A stretch of 64,000 nt of DNA from an uncultured Bacteroidales bacterium (GCA_902802815.1 CADCNQ010000004.1:19718-83717); one strand, 5' to 3'. Shown: positions 1 to 11,081, numbered from the stretch's first letter. Program-made: numbers and translations. The notes: generated by a model from the sequence alone, not told the origin.

Positions 1-1
1 A

Positions 2-394
<393 letters not shown>

Positions 395-451
395 CAAAGT
401 GTCAGTTGGCACAATGTTTGATGTATAAAGTCGTGAAGAATTATCTAAGCA

Positions 452-994
452 ATGGCAACAAAGAAAACAAATAAGGAAGAAGAGAAGATTGTCAATTCGA
501 GCGAAGACGTAGTTACCGAAACTGACGAGATGACCCAGCTTAAAGAACAACTGGCCCAAAAAACAGCAGAAGTTGAAGAGTTGAATGATCAGCTCCTTCG
601 TAAGATAGCAGAGTTTGACAATTATCGTAAACGCACACTTAAAGAGAAGGCCGAGCTCATCCTCAATGGTGGAGAAAAAACAATCTCCGCTATCCTGCCT
701 GTCCTTGATGACATGGAACGTGCCCTTTCTGGCATGAAAAATTCAGAGGATATCTCTGCTGTGATAGAGGGTGTTGAACTAATCTATAAAAAGTTTGTAG
801 ATACTCTCGAAAAGCAGGGAGTCACAATTATAGAAACAAAGGACGCGGATTTTAACGTGGATCTTCATGAAGCTGTTGCCCAGATACCTGCTCCTACAGA
901 GGAGATGAAAGGAAAGATTATTGACTGTACCCTCAAAGGATACAAAATGGGTGATAAGGTGATTAGGCACTCTCAAGTCGTTGTAGGAATGTAA
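452..994 (+). CDS. grpE: GrpE, nucleotide exchange factor for DnaK
   Basis: GrpE releases ADP from the chaperone DnaK in the cytoplasm. The 180-residue protein has the family layout: a charged, disordered N-terminus, a long coiled-coil helix (roughly residues 25-65, containing EFDNYRKRT) and a C-terminal beta domain ending in [17 protein letters not shown], close to the GrpE signature. The ATG at 452 is the first start that leaves the acidic N-terminus intact. dnaJ begins one base after the stop codon, so the two are almost certainly co-transcribed. No CIRCE element or classical heat-shock promoter was seen in the 57 bp upstream. Confidence 0.97.
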   Translation: MATKKTNKEEEKIVNSSEDVVTETDEMTQLKEQLAQKTAEVEELNDQLLRKIAEFDNYRKRTLKEKAELILNGGEKTISAILPVLDDMERALSGMKNSEDISAVIEGVELIYKKFVDTLEKQGVTIIETKDADFNVDLHEAVAQIPAPTEEMKGKIIDCTLKGYKMGDKVIRHSQVVVGM

Positions 995-995
995 T

Positions 996-2177
996 ATGGC
1001 AGAGAAGAGAGATTATTACGAAGTGCTTGGTGTGGCAAAAACTGCCACAGATGCTGAAATAAAGGCCGCTTACAAAAAGATGGCCATTAAGTACCATCCT
1101 GACCGTAACCCCGGCAACAAAGAGGCAGAGGAGAAGTTTAAGGAAGCGGCAGAAGCATATGATGTGCTCCGCGATAAAGACAAGAGAGCACGATATGATC
1201 AGTTCGGCTTTGCCGGTCTCAACGGAGCCGGAGGCTTTGGAGGAGGTTTCAATGGTGGCAGCATGAACATGGATGATATATTCTCCATGTTTGGAGACAT
1301 CTTTGGCGGGCACATGAACGGAGGAGGTTTCGGCGGAGGCTTCAGTGACTTTTTCGGAGGCGGTGAACGTGGCACAAGAACCCATCAGGGAGGCGATCTT
1401 CGTGTTCGGGTCAAGCTGACACTTGAAGAGGTTAACAAGGGAGTCACAAAGAAATTCAAAGTCCGTAAAAAGGTCACTTGTCCGGATTGTAACGGTTCCG
1501 GCAGTAAAGACGGACAGATGAGTACATGTTCCGTATGTCATGGCTCTGGAGTGGTTAATCGCGTGATGAACACAATGTTCGGACGCATGCAAAGCCAGAG
1601 TCCCTGCACAGCTTGTGGCGGGCAAGGAAAGGTTATTAAAAACAAGTGCTCAAAGTGTCGCGGAGAAGGAATTATTGACGGAGATGAAATTATCGAAGTA
1701 AATATTCCAGCCGGTGTTGCCGACGGTATGGTAGTAACTGCACGCGGCAAAGGACATGCAGGAGCTAATAATGGTATTCCCGGAGATATTCAGGTATATA
1801 TTACTGTGGAGCCACACCCTGAACTTCTTAGATCCGAGAACAATCTTATATATAACCTACTTATCGACCTGCCGACAGCGACATTGGGCGGAACCGTTGA
1901 AATTCCCTGCCTGGACGGTCGGGCTAAATTTAAAATAGAACCTGGCACGCAACCGGGAAAACAGGTCCGTTTAAGAGGAAAGGGACTACCTGCTGTTCAA
2001 GGTTACGGATATGGCACCGGAGACCTCATTGTAAATATTTCCGTTTACATTCCGGAACATTTGGCAAAAGATGAGAAGGACGCTTTTGAGAAAATGCGGA
2101 CAAGCGACAACATGAAGCCCCGCAAGACGGCATCTTCACAGTCTTTCTTTGACAAATTAAGAGGCATGTTCTCGTGA
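996..2177 (+). CDS. dnaJ: DnaJ (Hsp40) co-chaperone
   Basis: DnaJ delivers unfolded clients to DnaK and stimulates its ATPase. All canonical parts of a type I DnaJ are visible. There is a J-domain with HPD at residues 34-36, a Gly/Phe-rich linker (about 75-135), and four CxxCxGxG zinc motifs ([32 protein letters not shown]). The C-terminal client-binding domains follow. The length of 393 residues is normal. The ATG lies one nucleotide after the grpE stop codon. The dnaJ stop TGA overlaps the GTG start of folC, so grpE, dnaJ and folC look like one translationally coupled unit. Confidence 0.98.
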   Translation: MAEKRDYYEVLGVAKTATDAEIKAAYKKMAIKYHPDRNPGNKEAEEKFKEAAEAYDVLRDKDKRARYDQFGFAGLNGAGGFGGGFNGGSMNMDDIFSMFGDIFGGHMNGGGFGGGFSDFFGGGERGTRTHQGGDLRVRVKLTLEEVNKGVTKKFKVRKKVTCPDCNGSGSKDGQMSTCSVCHGSGVVNRVMNTMFGRMQSQSPCTACGGQGKVIKNKCSKCRGEGIIDGDEIIEVNIPAGVADGMVVTARGKGHAGANNGIPGDIQVYITVEPHPELLRSENNLIYNLLIDLPTATLGGTVEIPCLDGRAKFKIEPGTQPGKQVRLRGKGLPAVQGYGYGTGDLIVNISVYIPEHLAKDEKDAFEKMRTSDNMKPRKTASSQSFFDKLRGMFS

Positions 2178-3421
2178 CATACGAAGATGCCATAGACTAT
2201 CTGTATAACGTAGCCCCGTTGTTCCAAAACATCGGGGCTGGCGCTTATAAGGAAGGACTCTCAAACACTATAGCATTAGATGAGCATTTCGGGCATCCGC
2301 ACAGGAGATATAAAACTATTCATGTCGGAGGCACTAATGGAAAAGGGAGTGTTTCACACACACTTGCAGCTATTCTGCAAAGCGCAGGTTATCGAGTCGG
2401 TCTCTACACAAGTCCGCATCTTGTAGACTTTAGGGAAAGAATTCGTATCAACGGCCAAATGATACCCAAGGAGCGGGTTATACGCTTTATCGAGGAAGAA
2501 CGCAGTTTTTTTGAACCGCTCCACCCCTCCTTCTTTGAACTTACCACCGCTCTTGCCTTTATATATTTTGCTGAAGAACATGTGGATTGGGCCGTAATAG
2601 AGGTCGGATTGGGAGGAAGACTTGACTGTACAAATATTATTACACCACAGTTGTCAGTAATAACCAATATCAGCATGGATCATGTGCAGTTTCTCGGTAA
2701 CACACCGGCAAAAATTGCATCTGAAAAAGCAGGCATCATGAAGACTGGTGTCCCTGCCGTTATCGGTGAGGCAGAAGACATTAATGTTCGGGAAGTTTTC
2801 ATCAATCGCTCAATAAAAATCGGATGTCCCCTGCATTTTGCAGAAGAAGAATACTTTAACAATATTGAAGGAGAACTGAAGGGTCTGTGCCAAGAAAAAA
2901 ACCAACAAACCATAAGACTTGCAGCATCCATATTGAAATTAGATAAAAAGGATGTGGAATATGGCATTAAACATGTCGTAGAAACAACCGGGCTGATGGG
3001 ACGTTGGCAAAAAATTTCCGACACTCCTCTTACTCTTTGCGACACCGGTCACAATGTGGGTGCTTGGCAGTATTTAGGTGTTCATCTAAACACTTTAATA
3101 AAAGAGCGGCAAAGCGCTAATAATAAAAAAGTAACACTCCACATGATAATCGGAATGGTGTCAGATAAAGACATTCGTACCGTATTGTCATATATGCCTC
3201 AAAACGCACAATATTATTTCACCCAAGCGAGTGTAAAAAGAGCAATGCCTGCTACAGACTTTGCAGAATTGGCATACAAGCAGGGACTTAAGGGACGCGC
3301 TTACCCCGATATCGAACACGCATATAATGCTGCAAACAATGCCGCAACTCCTGAAGATATCATTTTTATTGGGGGCAGCACATTTGTTGTAGCAGATTTT
3401 CTCAAATTACAAGAAAACTAA
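2174..3421 (+). CDS. folC: Bifunctional folylpolyglutamate/dihydrofolate synthase
   Basis: FolC adds glutamate to dihydropteroate or tetrahydrofolate with ATP. It belongs to the Mur-ligase superfamily. The P-loop GGTNGKGS lies at residues 52-59, followed by the family segments [12 protein letters not shown] and [11 protein letters not shown], and by KAGIMK. The length of 415 residues is normal. The start is a GTG that overlaps the dnaJ stop codon (GTGA). The next in-frame ATG would remove the N-terminal helix. Pairing of dnaJ with folC is not a functional link I know of and probably reflects operon packing. Confidence 0.95.
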   Translation: MTYEDAIDYLYNVAPLFQNIGAGAYKEGLSNTIALDEHFGHPHRRYKTIHVGGTNGKGSVSHTLAAILQSAGYRVGLYTSPHLVDFRERIRINGQMIPKERVIRFIEEERSFFEPLHPSFFELTTALAFIYFAEEHVDWAVIEVGLGGRLDCTNIITPQLSVITNISMDHVQFLGNTPAKIASEKAGIMKTGVPAVIGEAEDINVREVFINRSIKIGCPLHFAEEEYFNNIEGELKGLCQEKNQQTIRLAASILKLDKKDVEYGIKHVVETTGLMGRWQKISDTPLTLCDTGHNVGAWQYLGVHLNTLIKERQSANNKKVTLHMIIGMVSDKDIRTVLSYMPQNAQYYFTQASVKRAMPATDFAELAYKQGLKGRAYPDIEHAYNAANNAATPEDIIFIGGSTFVVADFLKLQEN

Positions 3422-3461
3422 AGTTTTTCGACACATTTCTCCAACTTTTTAGACCAAAAGC

Positions 3462-3492
3462 TTGTCTGAGTCAAACATTTTTTGTAAATTTG
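3462..3492 (+). promoter_or_regulatory. Promoter of the galactose operon
   Basis: CTTG (3461-3464) and TAAATTTG (3485-3492) are separated by 20 bp, a good match to the Bacteroidetes TTTG-N19/20-TAnnTTTG promoter. It lies ~34 bp upstream of the galM ATG. It also covers the alternative upstream TTG start at 3490, which argues for the downstream ATG. Confidence 0.6.
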
Positions 3493-3525
3493 ACGCAGAT
3501 TTTTAACTTTAAGTCAAAATATCTT

Positions 3526-4605
3526 ATGGAGAAACAACTTATTTCTGGTCTGAAAAGAAAGGATTTTCAGGCAATCGTACAGGGAAAAGAAACAGATTTG
3601 TATACCTTGACCAACGAGAATGGCATGGAGGTCAGCATCACCAATTATGGTGGTGCTGTTGTAAGCATTATGGTACCTGACCGTAATGGAAACATGGCCA
3701 ATGTCATACAGGGTCACGATAGCATCAAAGGAGTCGTAGAGTCGCCAGAGCCTTTCCTGTCTACCCTTATCGGCCGATATGGCAATCGCATATGCAAGGG
3801 TAAATTCACGATGAATGGTAAAGAGTACAGCCTGGCTATCAACAACGGCCCGAATTCCCTTCATGGTGGTCCAACAGGTTGCCATGCCCGTGTATGGGAC
3901 GCAGAGCAGGTGAATGACCAGGAACTCGTATTGCGATACGTGTTTGCATACTACGAGGAAGGATTCCCCGGAGAGGTGCACATGACTGTAAAGTACAGTT
4001 TGACAGACGATAACGAACTCGTAATCGACTATCGCGGCACCACCAACAAGAAGACAATCATCAACATGACACACCATGCCTTCTTCTCGCTGACAGGCAT
4101 AGGAAATCCTACTCCCGACCAGTTGGATTGTCTGCTGCAGGTCAATGCCGATTTCTATATCCCCATCGACGAGACGTCAATCCCCACGGGTGAGATTCTG
4201 AAGGTTGAGGGCACACCGTTCGACTTCCGCACGGAAAAAACCATCGGACAGGATATTGAAGCAGATGACGAACAGATAAAGAACGGTTCTGGATATGACC
4301 ATTGCTACGTCCTAAACAAGAAAGAACCCGGAGAGCTTTCGTGGGCATGCACAATGACAGACCCCAAGAGCGGCAGAACGCTTGAGACATGGACAACAGA
4401 GCCCGGCATGCAGTTCTATTCCGGCAACTTCCTCAGCGGCATTTCCATCCAGAACGGATGTACGGCTCCCCGTCGCAGCGCTATGTGCTTCGAGGCCCAG
4501 CACTTCCCCGACTCTCCCAACCGTCCGTACTTCCCCTCTGTACAAATCAGGCCAGGTGAAGTTTATAAGCAGAAGACTGTTTATAAATTCGGTTTGGCAG
4601 ACTAA
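3526..4605 (+). CDS. galM: Aldose 1-epimerase (cytoplasmic mutarotase)
   Basis: GalM interconverts alpha and beta anomers of aldohexoses and supplies alpha-galactose to galactokinase. The protein has the family pattern: GMEVSITNYGGAV near the N-terminus, GRYGNRI, the substrate histidine region NMTHHAFFSLTG, and a C-terminal CFEAQHFPDSPN that carries the catalytic glutamate. There is no signal peptide, so it should be cytoplasmic, unlike the second mutarotase at 7084. I chose ATG 3526 (359 residues) because the upstream TTG at 3490 lies inside the predicted -7 box. It is the first gene of the galM, permease, galK, mutarotase, symporter series. Confidence 0.95.
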   Translation: MEKQLISGLKRKDFQAIVQGKETDLYTLTNENGMEVSITNYGGAVVSIMVPDRNGNMANVIQGHDSIKGVVESPEPFLSTLIGRYGNRICKGKFTMNGKEYSLAINNGPNSLHGGPTGCHARVWDAEQVNDQELVLRYVFAYYEEGFPGEVHMTVKYSLTDDNELVIDYRGTTNKKTIINMTHHAFFSLTGIGNPTPDQLDCLLQVNADFYIPIDETSIPTGEILKVEGTPFDFRTEKTIGQDIEADDEQIKNGSGYDHCYVLNKKEPGELSWACTMTDPKSGRTLETWTTEPGMQFYSGNFLSGISIQNGCTAPRRSAMCFEAQHFPDSPNRPYFPSVQIRPGEVYKQKTVYKFGLAD

Positions 4606-4642
4606 ACACTTTAAGGATAAAATCATTAACAAATAAAAAACC

Positions 4643-5869
4643 ATGTCACAAAAACAAACTCCGAACTACACGTTCGCTCTGATTATTGTGATTGCCGTAT
4701 GTTTCCTTATCGGATTCGTTACGACAATGAACAACTCAATGATTGAATCCTTGAAGTACGCCTTTAACCTGAATGATGCTCAAGGAAATTTGGTTAACAC
4801 CGCATTCTATGGAGCATACTGTCTCTCCATCCCATTTGCAATGATGATGAATAAGATTGGTTACAAGTCCACACTTGTACTCGGTCTCGTTGTCGTTGCA
4901 TGCGGTTTTGTGGCCAATTACTTCGGTTTGACCAGCGGTAGCGCAAGCCTTTACAACATTTTCCTTGGTTGCATGTTCATTGTAGCGATGGGTGTTGTAA
5001 TGCTTCAACTTGTAGCCAATCCCTATGTTATGGTGCTTGGTGCTCCGGAGGGCGGTGCTTTCCGTATGACCTTGTCACAGGCTTTGAACAGCGTAGCGAC
5101 TACTGTTGCCCCAATCTTTATTACAAGTATCATTTTGGGCAAGGAAACAAGTCAGGCAACACCAGAAGATATTCCCATGCCATTCCTTGGCTTAGGTATC
5201 TTTACCCTAGCCTTGGCTTTAATTCTATGTTTCCTCAAGTTGCCTAATATTGACGAAGGTGCTCAAGCAGAAGAAGCCAGCGGCGAGCAGAAACAATGGA
5301 AGTCCAGTGCATTCAAATATCCTCACGTATGGTTTGGTGCACTTGGTATCTTCATGTATATGGGTCTTGAAATCGGTATTCCATCTATGCTTCCTGCTTA
5401 TTGGAAGAATGCTGCTGCTGAAGGCAACCCTCTTCCCGGCAGTGCAACAGCATTCCTTCCTTTTTATTGGGGCGGAATGATGGTAGGCCGATTCGTAGGC
5501 GCTGCAATCCTTTCCAAGTTTGAGCCTCGCAAGCTCTTGTCTTTCTGCCTTATCATGGGTGCTCTGTGCGTAGGAAGTAGTTTCTTCCTGCCTGGTATGA
5601 TTGGTGTATATGCAATGCTTGCAGCAGGCCTGTTCCACAGTGTAATGTGGCCTCTTATCTTCAACCTCGGATTGCAGGATCTCGGACCTAACACAAAGAC
5701 GGCATCCGGTCTCATCAACATGGGTGTGCTAGGTGGTGCATCACTGCCTGTGATTATGGCTCTGCTTATCCCGAGTTATGGTGTAGGTGTTGCCATTTGC
5801 ATGATGTTCGTATACTACGCCTATGTTCTGTGGTTCACAGTTAAAGGCTGTAGAGTTGGACTTGACTAA
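4643..5869 (+). CDS. FHS-family sugar permease (glucose/galactose:H+ symporter, GluP/FucP type)
   Basis: This is a major-facilitator protein of the FucP/GluP branch with about 12 hydrophobic segments in 408 residues. The N-terminal VCFLIGFVTTMNN and ANPYVMVLGAPEG in the first half are typical of this branch. It should carry galactose or glucose across the inner membrane together with protons. It lies 37 bp after galM and 35 bp before galK, so galactose is the most likely substrate. A fucose or glucose role cannot be excluded from sequence alone. Confidence 0.9.
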   Translation: MSQKQTPNYTFALIIVIAVCFLIGFVTTMNNSMIESLKYAFNLNDAQGNLVNTAFYGAYCLSIPFAMMMNKIGYKSTLVLGLVVVACGFVANYFGLTSGSASLYNIFLGCMFIVAMGVVMLQLVANPYVMVLGAPEGGAFRMTLSQALNSVATTVAPIFITSIILGKETSQATPEDIPMPFLGLGIFTLALALILCFLKLPNIDEGAQAEEASGEQKQWKSSAFKYPHVWFGALGIFMYMGLEIGIPSMLPAYWKNAAAEGNPLPGSATAFLPFYWGGMMVGRFVGAAILSKFEPRKLLSFCLIMGALCVGSSFFLPGMIGVYAMLAAGLFHSVMWPLIFNLGLQDLGPNTKTASGLINMGVLGGASLPVIMALLIPSYGVGVAICMMFVYYAYVLWFTVKGCRVGLD

Positions 5870-5904
5870 TTTTAATATTAACAATCAAAATAAAATCTAG
5901 AACT

Positions 5905-7065
5905 ATGAGACTAACAATTGATGATGTTCGCAGTCGCTTCATTAAGCATTTCGATGGTACTACAGGCAGCGTGTATGCTTCTCCTGGCCGTATCAACCTC
6001 ATTGGTGAGCACACAGACTACAACAATGGCTTTGTATTTCCAGGAGCTGTTCAGCAAGGTATGATTGCTGAGATTAAGCCTAATGGCACACGCAACGTGA
6101 ATGCATATTCCATCGACCTTAAGGATAAGGTGACATTCTCTTTGGACGACCCCGAAGGTCCTTCTGCTACTTGGGCACGCTACATCTTCGGTGTATGCCG
6201 TGAGATGATGGCATTAGGTGTTCCCGTAGAAGGTTTCAATACAGCATTTGCCGGTGATGTTCCTCTTGGTGCCGGTATGTCTTCAAGTGCTGCCCTCGAA
6301 AGTTGCTTTGCATTCGCATGTAATGACCTTTGGGGAAACAACAAGATTGAGAAAATGGAACTGGCTCGTGTCGGCCAGCGCACAGAGCACAAATACATCG
6401 GTTGCAACTGCGGTATTATGGATCAGTTTGCAAGTGTATTCGGCAAGGCTGGCAGCCTGATGCGTTTGGATTGCCGCTCCGGTGAGTTTGCTTACTTCCC
6501 CTGGAACCCGAATGGTTACAAACTTGTTCTTGTTAACTCATGTGTAAAGCACCAGTTGGCAGGTTCTCCCTACAACGACCGTCGTCTCTCCTGCGAGCGC
6601 GTCGCTGCTGTCATCGCAAAGCATCACAGCGAAGTGGAAACCTTGCGTGATGCCAACTACGATTATCTTGAAGAGGTTAAGTCCGAGGTGAGCGATGAAG
6701 ATTACAAGAGAGCAAAATATGTCATCGGAGAGGTGGATCGCGTGCTTAAAGTCTGCGACGCTCTGGAAGAGGGCGACTACGAGACTGTAGGCCAGATGAT
6801 GTATGCTACTCATTATGGTCTTTCTCAAGAGTATGAGGTTAGCTGCGAAGAACTTGATTTCCTTAACGACATTGCTAAAGACTGCGGTGTAACAGGTAGC
6901 CGTATCATGGGCGGTGGCTTCGGTGGCTGTACTATCAACCTCGTAAGCAACGAGCTCTATGACAATTTCGTGAAGACTGCTAAAGAGAAGTTCCAGGCCA
7001 AGTACGGCAAGGAGCCTATCATCATCGATGTCGTTATCGGCGATGGTAGCAGAAAACTGTGCTAA
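5905..7065 (+). CDS. galK: Galactokinase
   Basis: GalK phosphorylates alpha-D-galactose to galactose 1-phosphate at the first step of the Leloir pathway. The GHMP kinase motifs are all present: the galactokinase signature GRINLIGEHTDYNNGFVFP near residue 28, the ATP loop PLGAGMSSSAALE, and motif 3, GSRIMGGGFGGC. The length of 386 residues matches the family. It lies between the permease and the lipoprotein mutarotase. No galT or galE is present in the window, so the rest of the pathway must be encoded elsewhere. Confidence 0.97.
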   Translation: MRLTIDDVRSRFIKHFDGTTGSVYASPGRINLIGEHTDYNNGFVFPGAVQQGMIAEIKPNGTRNVNAYSIDLKDKVTFSLDDPEGPSATWARYIFGVCREMMALGVPVEGFNTAFAGDVPLGAGMSSSAALESCFAFACNDLWGNNKIEKMELARVGQRTEHKYIGCNCGIMDQFASVFGKAGSLMRLDCRSGEFAYFPWNPNGYKLVLVNSCVKHQLAGSPYNDRRLSCERVAAVIAKHHSEVETLRDANYDYLEEVKSEVSDEDYKRAKYVIGEVDRVLKVCDALEEGDYETVGQMMYATHYGLSQEYEVSCEELDFLNDIAKDCGVTGSRIMGGGFGGCTINLVSNELYDNFVKTAKEKFQAKYGKEPIIIDVVIGDGSRKLC

Positions 7066-7083
7066 TATTATATTATGTGTAAT

Positions 7084-8316
7084 ATGAACAAGATTCTATA
7101 TGCAGTAGCCGTGGCCTCCACGGCACTGTTGGGAAGTTGTTGCTGCAACAAAACTGCAGAATGCAATTCCACTATAACAAAGTCTGGGATAAACCCGGCC
7201 GACTACGACACGACAATCTGTGTTGGCTATGATTACGAAAACTCCAAATTCATTCCCGTTGAAGAGGGCGCAAAGCAGGTAAAGCTCTATACCCTTAAGA
7301 ACAAGAACGGAATGGAAGTCTGCATCACCAACTTTGGTGGACGTGTGGTATCTATCATGGTTCCCAACAAGGATGGTAAATTCGTGGACGTATGCTGTGG
7401 TTTTGATAAGGTTGAAAACTACTTTCCCTGGAACTTCGAGACAGATTTCGGCAGTTCTGTAGGTCGCTATGCAAACCGCATCGACGGTGGCACATTTACC
7501 CTCCCCGAAGAAGAGGAGCCTGTCGTTCTGGATAAGAACAACAACGGCCATGCATCTCTTCACGGAGGCTACACAGGTTGGCAGTATGTTGTATACGATG
7601 TTGAGGAAGCCACAGAGCAGTCTCTCGTTTTGTCACATGTTTCTCCTGACGGTGACAATAAGTTCCCCGCAGAAGTGAAAGTCACAGTCAGGTTCGATCT
7701 TACAGACGACAACGCTCTGGTAATCAACTTTGACGGTGTTGCAGATGCACCCACGGTACTTAACATGACAAACCACACCTACTTCAACTTGTCCGGAGAC
7801 CTCAACAACACTATCGACGAGAGTATTCTGCAGGTTAACGCAGACAATTACACTCCTGCCGACGAGTGGTACATTCCTACAGGAGAAATCCGTTCTGTTG
7901 AAGGTACGGCATTTGACTTCCGTCAACCCAAGGCCATCGGCACAAACTTCGGTGACAACAATCCCGAATTGGAAGCCGCAGGTGGTGGTTACGACCACAA
8001 CTGGTGTCTGAACACAAAGGGTAACCAGGATGACATTTGTGCCACAATGACAGATCCCCGCAGCGGTATCCGTCTTGATGTTTACACCAATGAACCTGGC
8101 ATCCAGTGCTACACAGCAAACTTCCAGGACGGCACACGTCCCGGCAAGGGCGGCATCATGTATCAGAAGCATTGTGCAATCTGTTTGGAAAGCCAGAAAT
8201 ATCCCGACTCTCCCAACAAGTATACTTTGGCTGGATGGGAACAGTGTTCTCCTTTCATCTCTCCGATGAAGCCATACCACAGTTATGTGAAGTATGCTTT
8301 CTCTGTTGACAAATAA
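7084..8316 (+). CDS. galM: Lipoprotein aldose 1-epimerase (periplasmic mutarotase)
   Basis: This is a second GalM-fold mutarotase, but it has a lipoprotein signal: a short hydrophobic stretch ending in the lipobox LLGSC. It should therefore act in the periplasm or on a membrane face, equilibrating sugar anomers before uptake. Family motifs include GMEVCITNFGGRVV, GRYANRIDGG, NMTNHTYFNLSG and CLESQKYPDSPN. I chose ATG 7084 because it gives a standard signal peptide; ATG 7075 is also possible. It sits directly before an SSS symporter. From memory, the B. thetaiotaomicron arabinose locus has the same mutarotase-symporter pair, so arabinose as well as galactose is a plausible substrate. Confidence 0.9.
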   Translation: MNKILYAVAVASTALLGSCCCNKTAECNSTITKSGINPADYDTTICVGYDYENSKFIPVEEGAKQVKLYTLKNKNGMEVCITNFGGRVVSIMVPNKDGKFVDVCCGFDKVENYFPWNFETDFGSSVGRYANRIDGGTFTLPEEEEPVVLDKNNNGHASLHGGYTGWQYVVYDVEEATEQSLVLSHVSPDGDNKFPAEVKVTVRFDLTDDNALVINFDGVADAPTVLNMTNHTYFNLSGDLNNTIDESILQVNADNYTPADEWYIPTGEIRSVEGTAFDFRQPKAIGTNFGDNNPELEAAGGGYDHNWCLNTKGNQDDICATMTDPRSGIRLDVYTNEPGIQCYTANFQDGTRPGKGGIMYQKHCAICLESQKYPDSPNKYTLAGWEQCSPFISPMKPYHSYVKYAFSVDK

Positions 8317-8348
8317 CACATATTTTTATAACTCAACAAACAAAAACA

Positions 8349-10073
8349 ATGAATTGGAGTTCACATGAATTTATTTGGCTCGACTGGACGGTACTCGCCA
8401 TCGGCCTATTTGGCGTGGTATGGGCTGTGTACCGTGCTATCGTCAAGGACAAGCAGGCTCAGCAGGGCGAAGACTCAAGCGCCTACCTTTTCGGTAAGGG
8501 CGAGCCATGGTATGTAATCGGTATGGCTATCTTTGCCGCCAACATCGGTTCTGAGCACCTCGTAGGTCTGGCCGGCACAGGAGCAAAGAGCGGTGTAGGT
8601 ATGGCACACTGGGAGATGCAGGGATGGATGATTCTGATTCTCGGCTGGCTCTTTGTACCCTTCTATCAGTTGCTGATTAACAAGATGGGCAAGATTATCA
8701 CCATGCCCGATTTCCTGAAGTTCCGCTACACCAAGCGCACAGGTTACTGGCTTTCTGTCATCACGCTCGTTGCCTACATCCTGACAAAGGTTAGTGTAAC
8801 AGCCCTGACTGGTGGTATCTTCTTCAAGTATCTCTGGGGACTTAATTTCTGGTATGGTGCCATCGGTCTTATCCTCATCACCGCTGTATTTACCGTATTC
8901 GGCGGCATGAAGGGTGTGATGACCCTCAGTTCCATCCAGACACCTATCCTCATCGTGGGTTCGTTCCTCGTACTGTTCCTTGGTCTCGCCACTTTGGGCG
9001 GCGGCAACATTGCAGAAGGCTGGACCAGTATGATGGATTACTGCAGCCAGCTTAACAACGGCTACGGTACCACTCACATGTTCCATTGGGAGGAAGGCGA
9101 CTCGATGTATCAGGAGTATCCCGGATTCGTAGTATTCCTCGGTGCCTGCATCATCGGTTTCTGGTACTGGTGTACTGACCAGCACATCGTTCAGCGTGTA
9201 CTGGGTCAGGTACCCGGTGAGAGCAATGCAGAAGTAATGAAGCGTGCCCGTCGCGGTACTATCGCTGCAGGTTTCTTCAAGGTGCTCCCCTGCTTCATGT
9301 TCCTCATCCCCGGTATGATTGCCGCTGCATTGGCCCAGAAGGGTGTCTTCCAGATGGAAGAGACCGACGCTGCTTTTGCCATCATGGTACAGCAGGTTCT
9401 GCCTGCAGGTATTAAGGGTATCGTCACCATCGGTTTCATCTGCGCACTTGTAGCTTCTCTGGCAGCCTTCTTCAACAGCTGCGCCACATTGTTCGTGGAG
9501 GATTTCTACAAGCCTCTGAAACAGGGTCTGAGCGAGGCACACTACGTGCTGACGGGTCGTATCGCCACAGTTGTTGTCGTCATCCTCGGCTTCGCATGGC
9601 TGCCTATTATGATGGGTATGGATACGCTCTACAACTACCTGCAGGGCATCCAGTCTCTGCTGGCTCCTGCTATGGCAGTTGTATTTGCCTGCGGTATCCT
9701 CAGCAAGAAGGTTACACCCAAAGCCGGTGAGTACACCATGATTGTCGGCTTCCTTATCGGTATGATCCGTCTGGTAACCAACGTGTTCACCGACACGGGC
9801 CGCGCCGTGATGGAAGGTGCATTCTGGGAGAACACCACTTGGTTCTGGCAGACCAACTGGCTCGTATTCGAGTGCTGGTTGCTGGTATTCTTGCTGGTAT
9901 TCATCTATGCCGTATCCTTCTTCACACCGGCTCCCAGCAAGGAGCAGATTGATGCCATCACCTTCACCTCCGACTTCAAGAAGTCTATCAAGGAGAGCTG
10001 GGGTGCATTCGACATCATCGGCACCCTCATCGTTGTCGGTCTTTGTGCAGCATTCTACTGGTACTTCTGGTAA
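8349..10073 (+). CDS. Sodium/solute symporter (SSS/SGLT family), probable L-arabinose or galactose transporter
   Basis: This 574-residue inner-membrane protein has about 14 hydrophobic segments and SGLT-type motifs: ANIGSEHLVGLAGTGA after the first helices, WYWCTDQHIVQRVLG in the middle, and FFNSCATLFVEDFYKP. The family imports sugars with Na+. It follows the lipoprotein mutarotase by 32 bp and precedes a strong hairpin and then the arabinose genes. This order (mutarotase, symporter, ara genes) suggests arabinose, while co-transcription with galK would suggest galactose. Sequence alone does not decide. Confidence 0.9.
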   Translation: MNWSSHEFIWLDWTVLAIGLFGVVWAVYRAIVKDKQAQQGEDSSAYLFGKGEPWYVIGMAIFAANIGSEHLVGLAGTGAKSGVGMAHWEMQGWMILILGWLFVPFYQLLINKMGKIITMPDFLKFRYTKRTGYWLSVITLVAYILTKVSVTALTGGIFFKYLWGLNFWYGAIGLILITAVFTVFGGMKGVMTLSSIQTPILIVGSFLVLFLGLATLGGGNIAEGWTSMMDYCSQLNNGYGTTHMFHWEEGDSMYQEYPGFVVFLGACIIGFWYWCTDQHIVQRVLGQVPGESNAEVMKRARRGTIAAGFFKVLPCFMFLIPGMIAAALAQKGVFQMEETDAAFAIMVQQVLPAGIKGIVTIGFICALVASLAAFFNSCATLFVEDFYKPLKQGLSEAHYVLTGRIATVVVVILGFAWLPIMMGMDTLYNYLQGIQSLLAPAMAVVFACGILSKKVTPKAGEYTMIVGFLIGMIRLVTNVFTDTGRAVMEGAFWENTTWFWQTNWLVFECWLLVFLLVFIYAVSFFTPAPSKEQIDAITFTSDFKKSIKESWGAFDIIGTLIVVGLCAAFYWYFW

Positions 10074-10084
10074 ACACTTTGATA

Positions 10085-10119
10085 TTGTCTTCGGTGGAGC
10101 TTGTCTCCATCGAAGACAA
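10085..10119 (+). terminator. Hairpin terminator after the galactose/symporter operon
   Basis: The arms 10085-10099 and 10105-10119 form a 15-bp stem with one G-U pair and a 5-nt loop, followed by CTTTATTC. It lies 12 bp after the symporter stop codon. The U-tract is weak, so partial read-through into the ara genes is possible. The rest of the gap (10120-10312) is AT-rich and should hold the araD promoter, but I see no clear TAnnTTTG box there. Confidence 0.75.
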
Positions 10120-10312
10120 CTTTATTCAAAACCTTATATATAACACTAACACGCACGCGAAACAACACTCAAGAGCATCTGCCTCTTTAAAACGCAGAGA
10201 TAAACATCATAACAGTTTCCGAGACATTTCAAGGAGACACCCGAAACAGATTATACTATAGACACAATATATATCGTCAAACTATTATTAATTAATATAA
10301 ATCTTAAATAAA

Positions 10313-11023
10313 ATGCTTGAAGATCTCAAACAGAAAGTTTTTAAGGCCAACTTGGACCTTGTAAAACAAGGATTGGTTATTTTCACTTGGGGCAACGTCA
10401 GCGGTATCGACCGTGAGAAAGGTCTCGTAGTTATCAAACCCAGCGGAGTCTCTTACGACGACATGAAGGCCAGCGACATGGTTGTTGTGGATCTCGAGAC
10501 AGGCAAGGTTGTTGAAGGCGATTTGAATCCTTCTTCCGACACTCCGACACACATTGTGCTGTATAAGGCATTCCCCAACATTCAAGGTGTCGTACACACC
10601 CACTCCACTTATGCTACGGCATTTGCCGAGGCTGGTCGCGATATTCCCAACATCGGCACCACACATGCAGACTATTTCTACAAGGACATTCCCTGCACGC
10701 GTGACATGACAGAGGCTGAAGTGAAGGGTCAGTACGAGTTGGAGACCGGTAATGTCATTGTGGACGAAATCCTCAACATCCGCAAGATCAATCCCGACCA
10801 CACTCCCGCCGTGCTGGTGAAGAATCACGGTCCGTTTTCCTGGGGCACCAGTCCCGACAATGCTGTGTACAACGCCAAGGTTATGGAGCAGTGTGCCAAG
10901 ATGGCATTCGTTGCATTCTCTGTTAATCCCGGCCTCACGATGAATCCTCTGCTCATTGAGAAGCACTACATGCGCAAGCACGGTCCCAATGCTTACTACG
11001 GACAGAAGGGACAGAAGCATTAA
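10313..11023 (+). CDS. araD: L-ribulose-5-phosphate 4-epimerase
   Basis: AraD converts L-ribulose 5-phosphate to D-xylulose 5-phosphate using a zinc site of the class II aldolase fold. The zinc-binding [14 protein letters not shown] is present, as are [14 protein letters not shown] and the later KNHGPFSWG. The length of 236 residues is close to the usual ~230. It opens the ara series with araA 58 bp downstream. An L-fuculose-phosphate aldolase is the nearest alternative, but the araA and araB neighbours settle the call. Confidence 0.95.
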   Translation: MLEDLKQKVFKANLDLVKQGLVIFTWGNVSGIDREKGLVVIKPSGVSYDDMKASDMVVVDLETGKVVEGDLNPSSDTPTHIVLYKAFPNIQGVVHTHSTYATAFAEAGRDIPNIGTTHADYFYKDIPCTRDMTEAEVKGQYELETGNVIVDEILNIRKINPDHTPAVLVKNHGPFSWGTSPDNAVYNAKVMEQCAKMAFVAFSVNPGLTMNPLLIEKHYMRKHGPNAYYGQKGQKH

Positions 11024-11081
11024 TATTCATATAGGAAAGTATCATACAAAATAAATATTAACCTTTTATTTTATTAAAATT

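Noticed and set aside
3490..3525. Upstream TTG start for galM
   Set aside because: It lies inside the predicted TAAATTTG promoter box.
8475..9542. 355-codon open frame opposite the SSS symporter
   Set aside because: The symporter frame is continuous and hydrophobic with family motifs; the reverse frame is a shadow.
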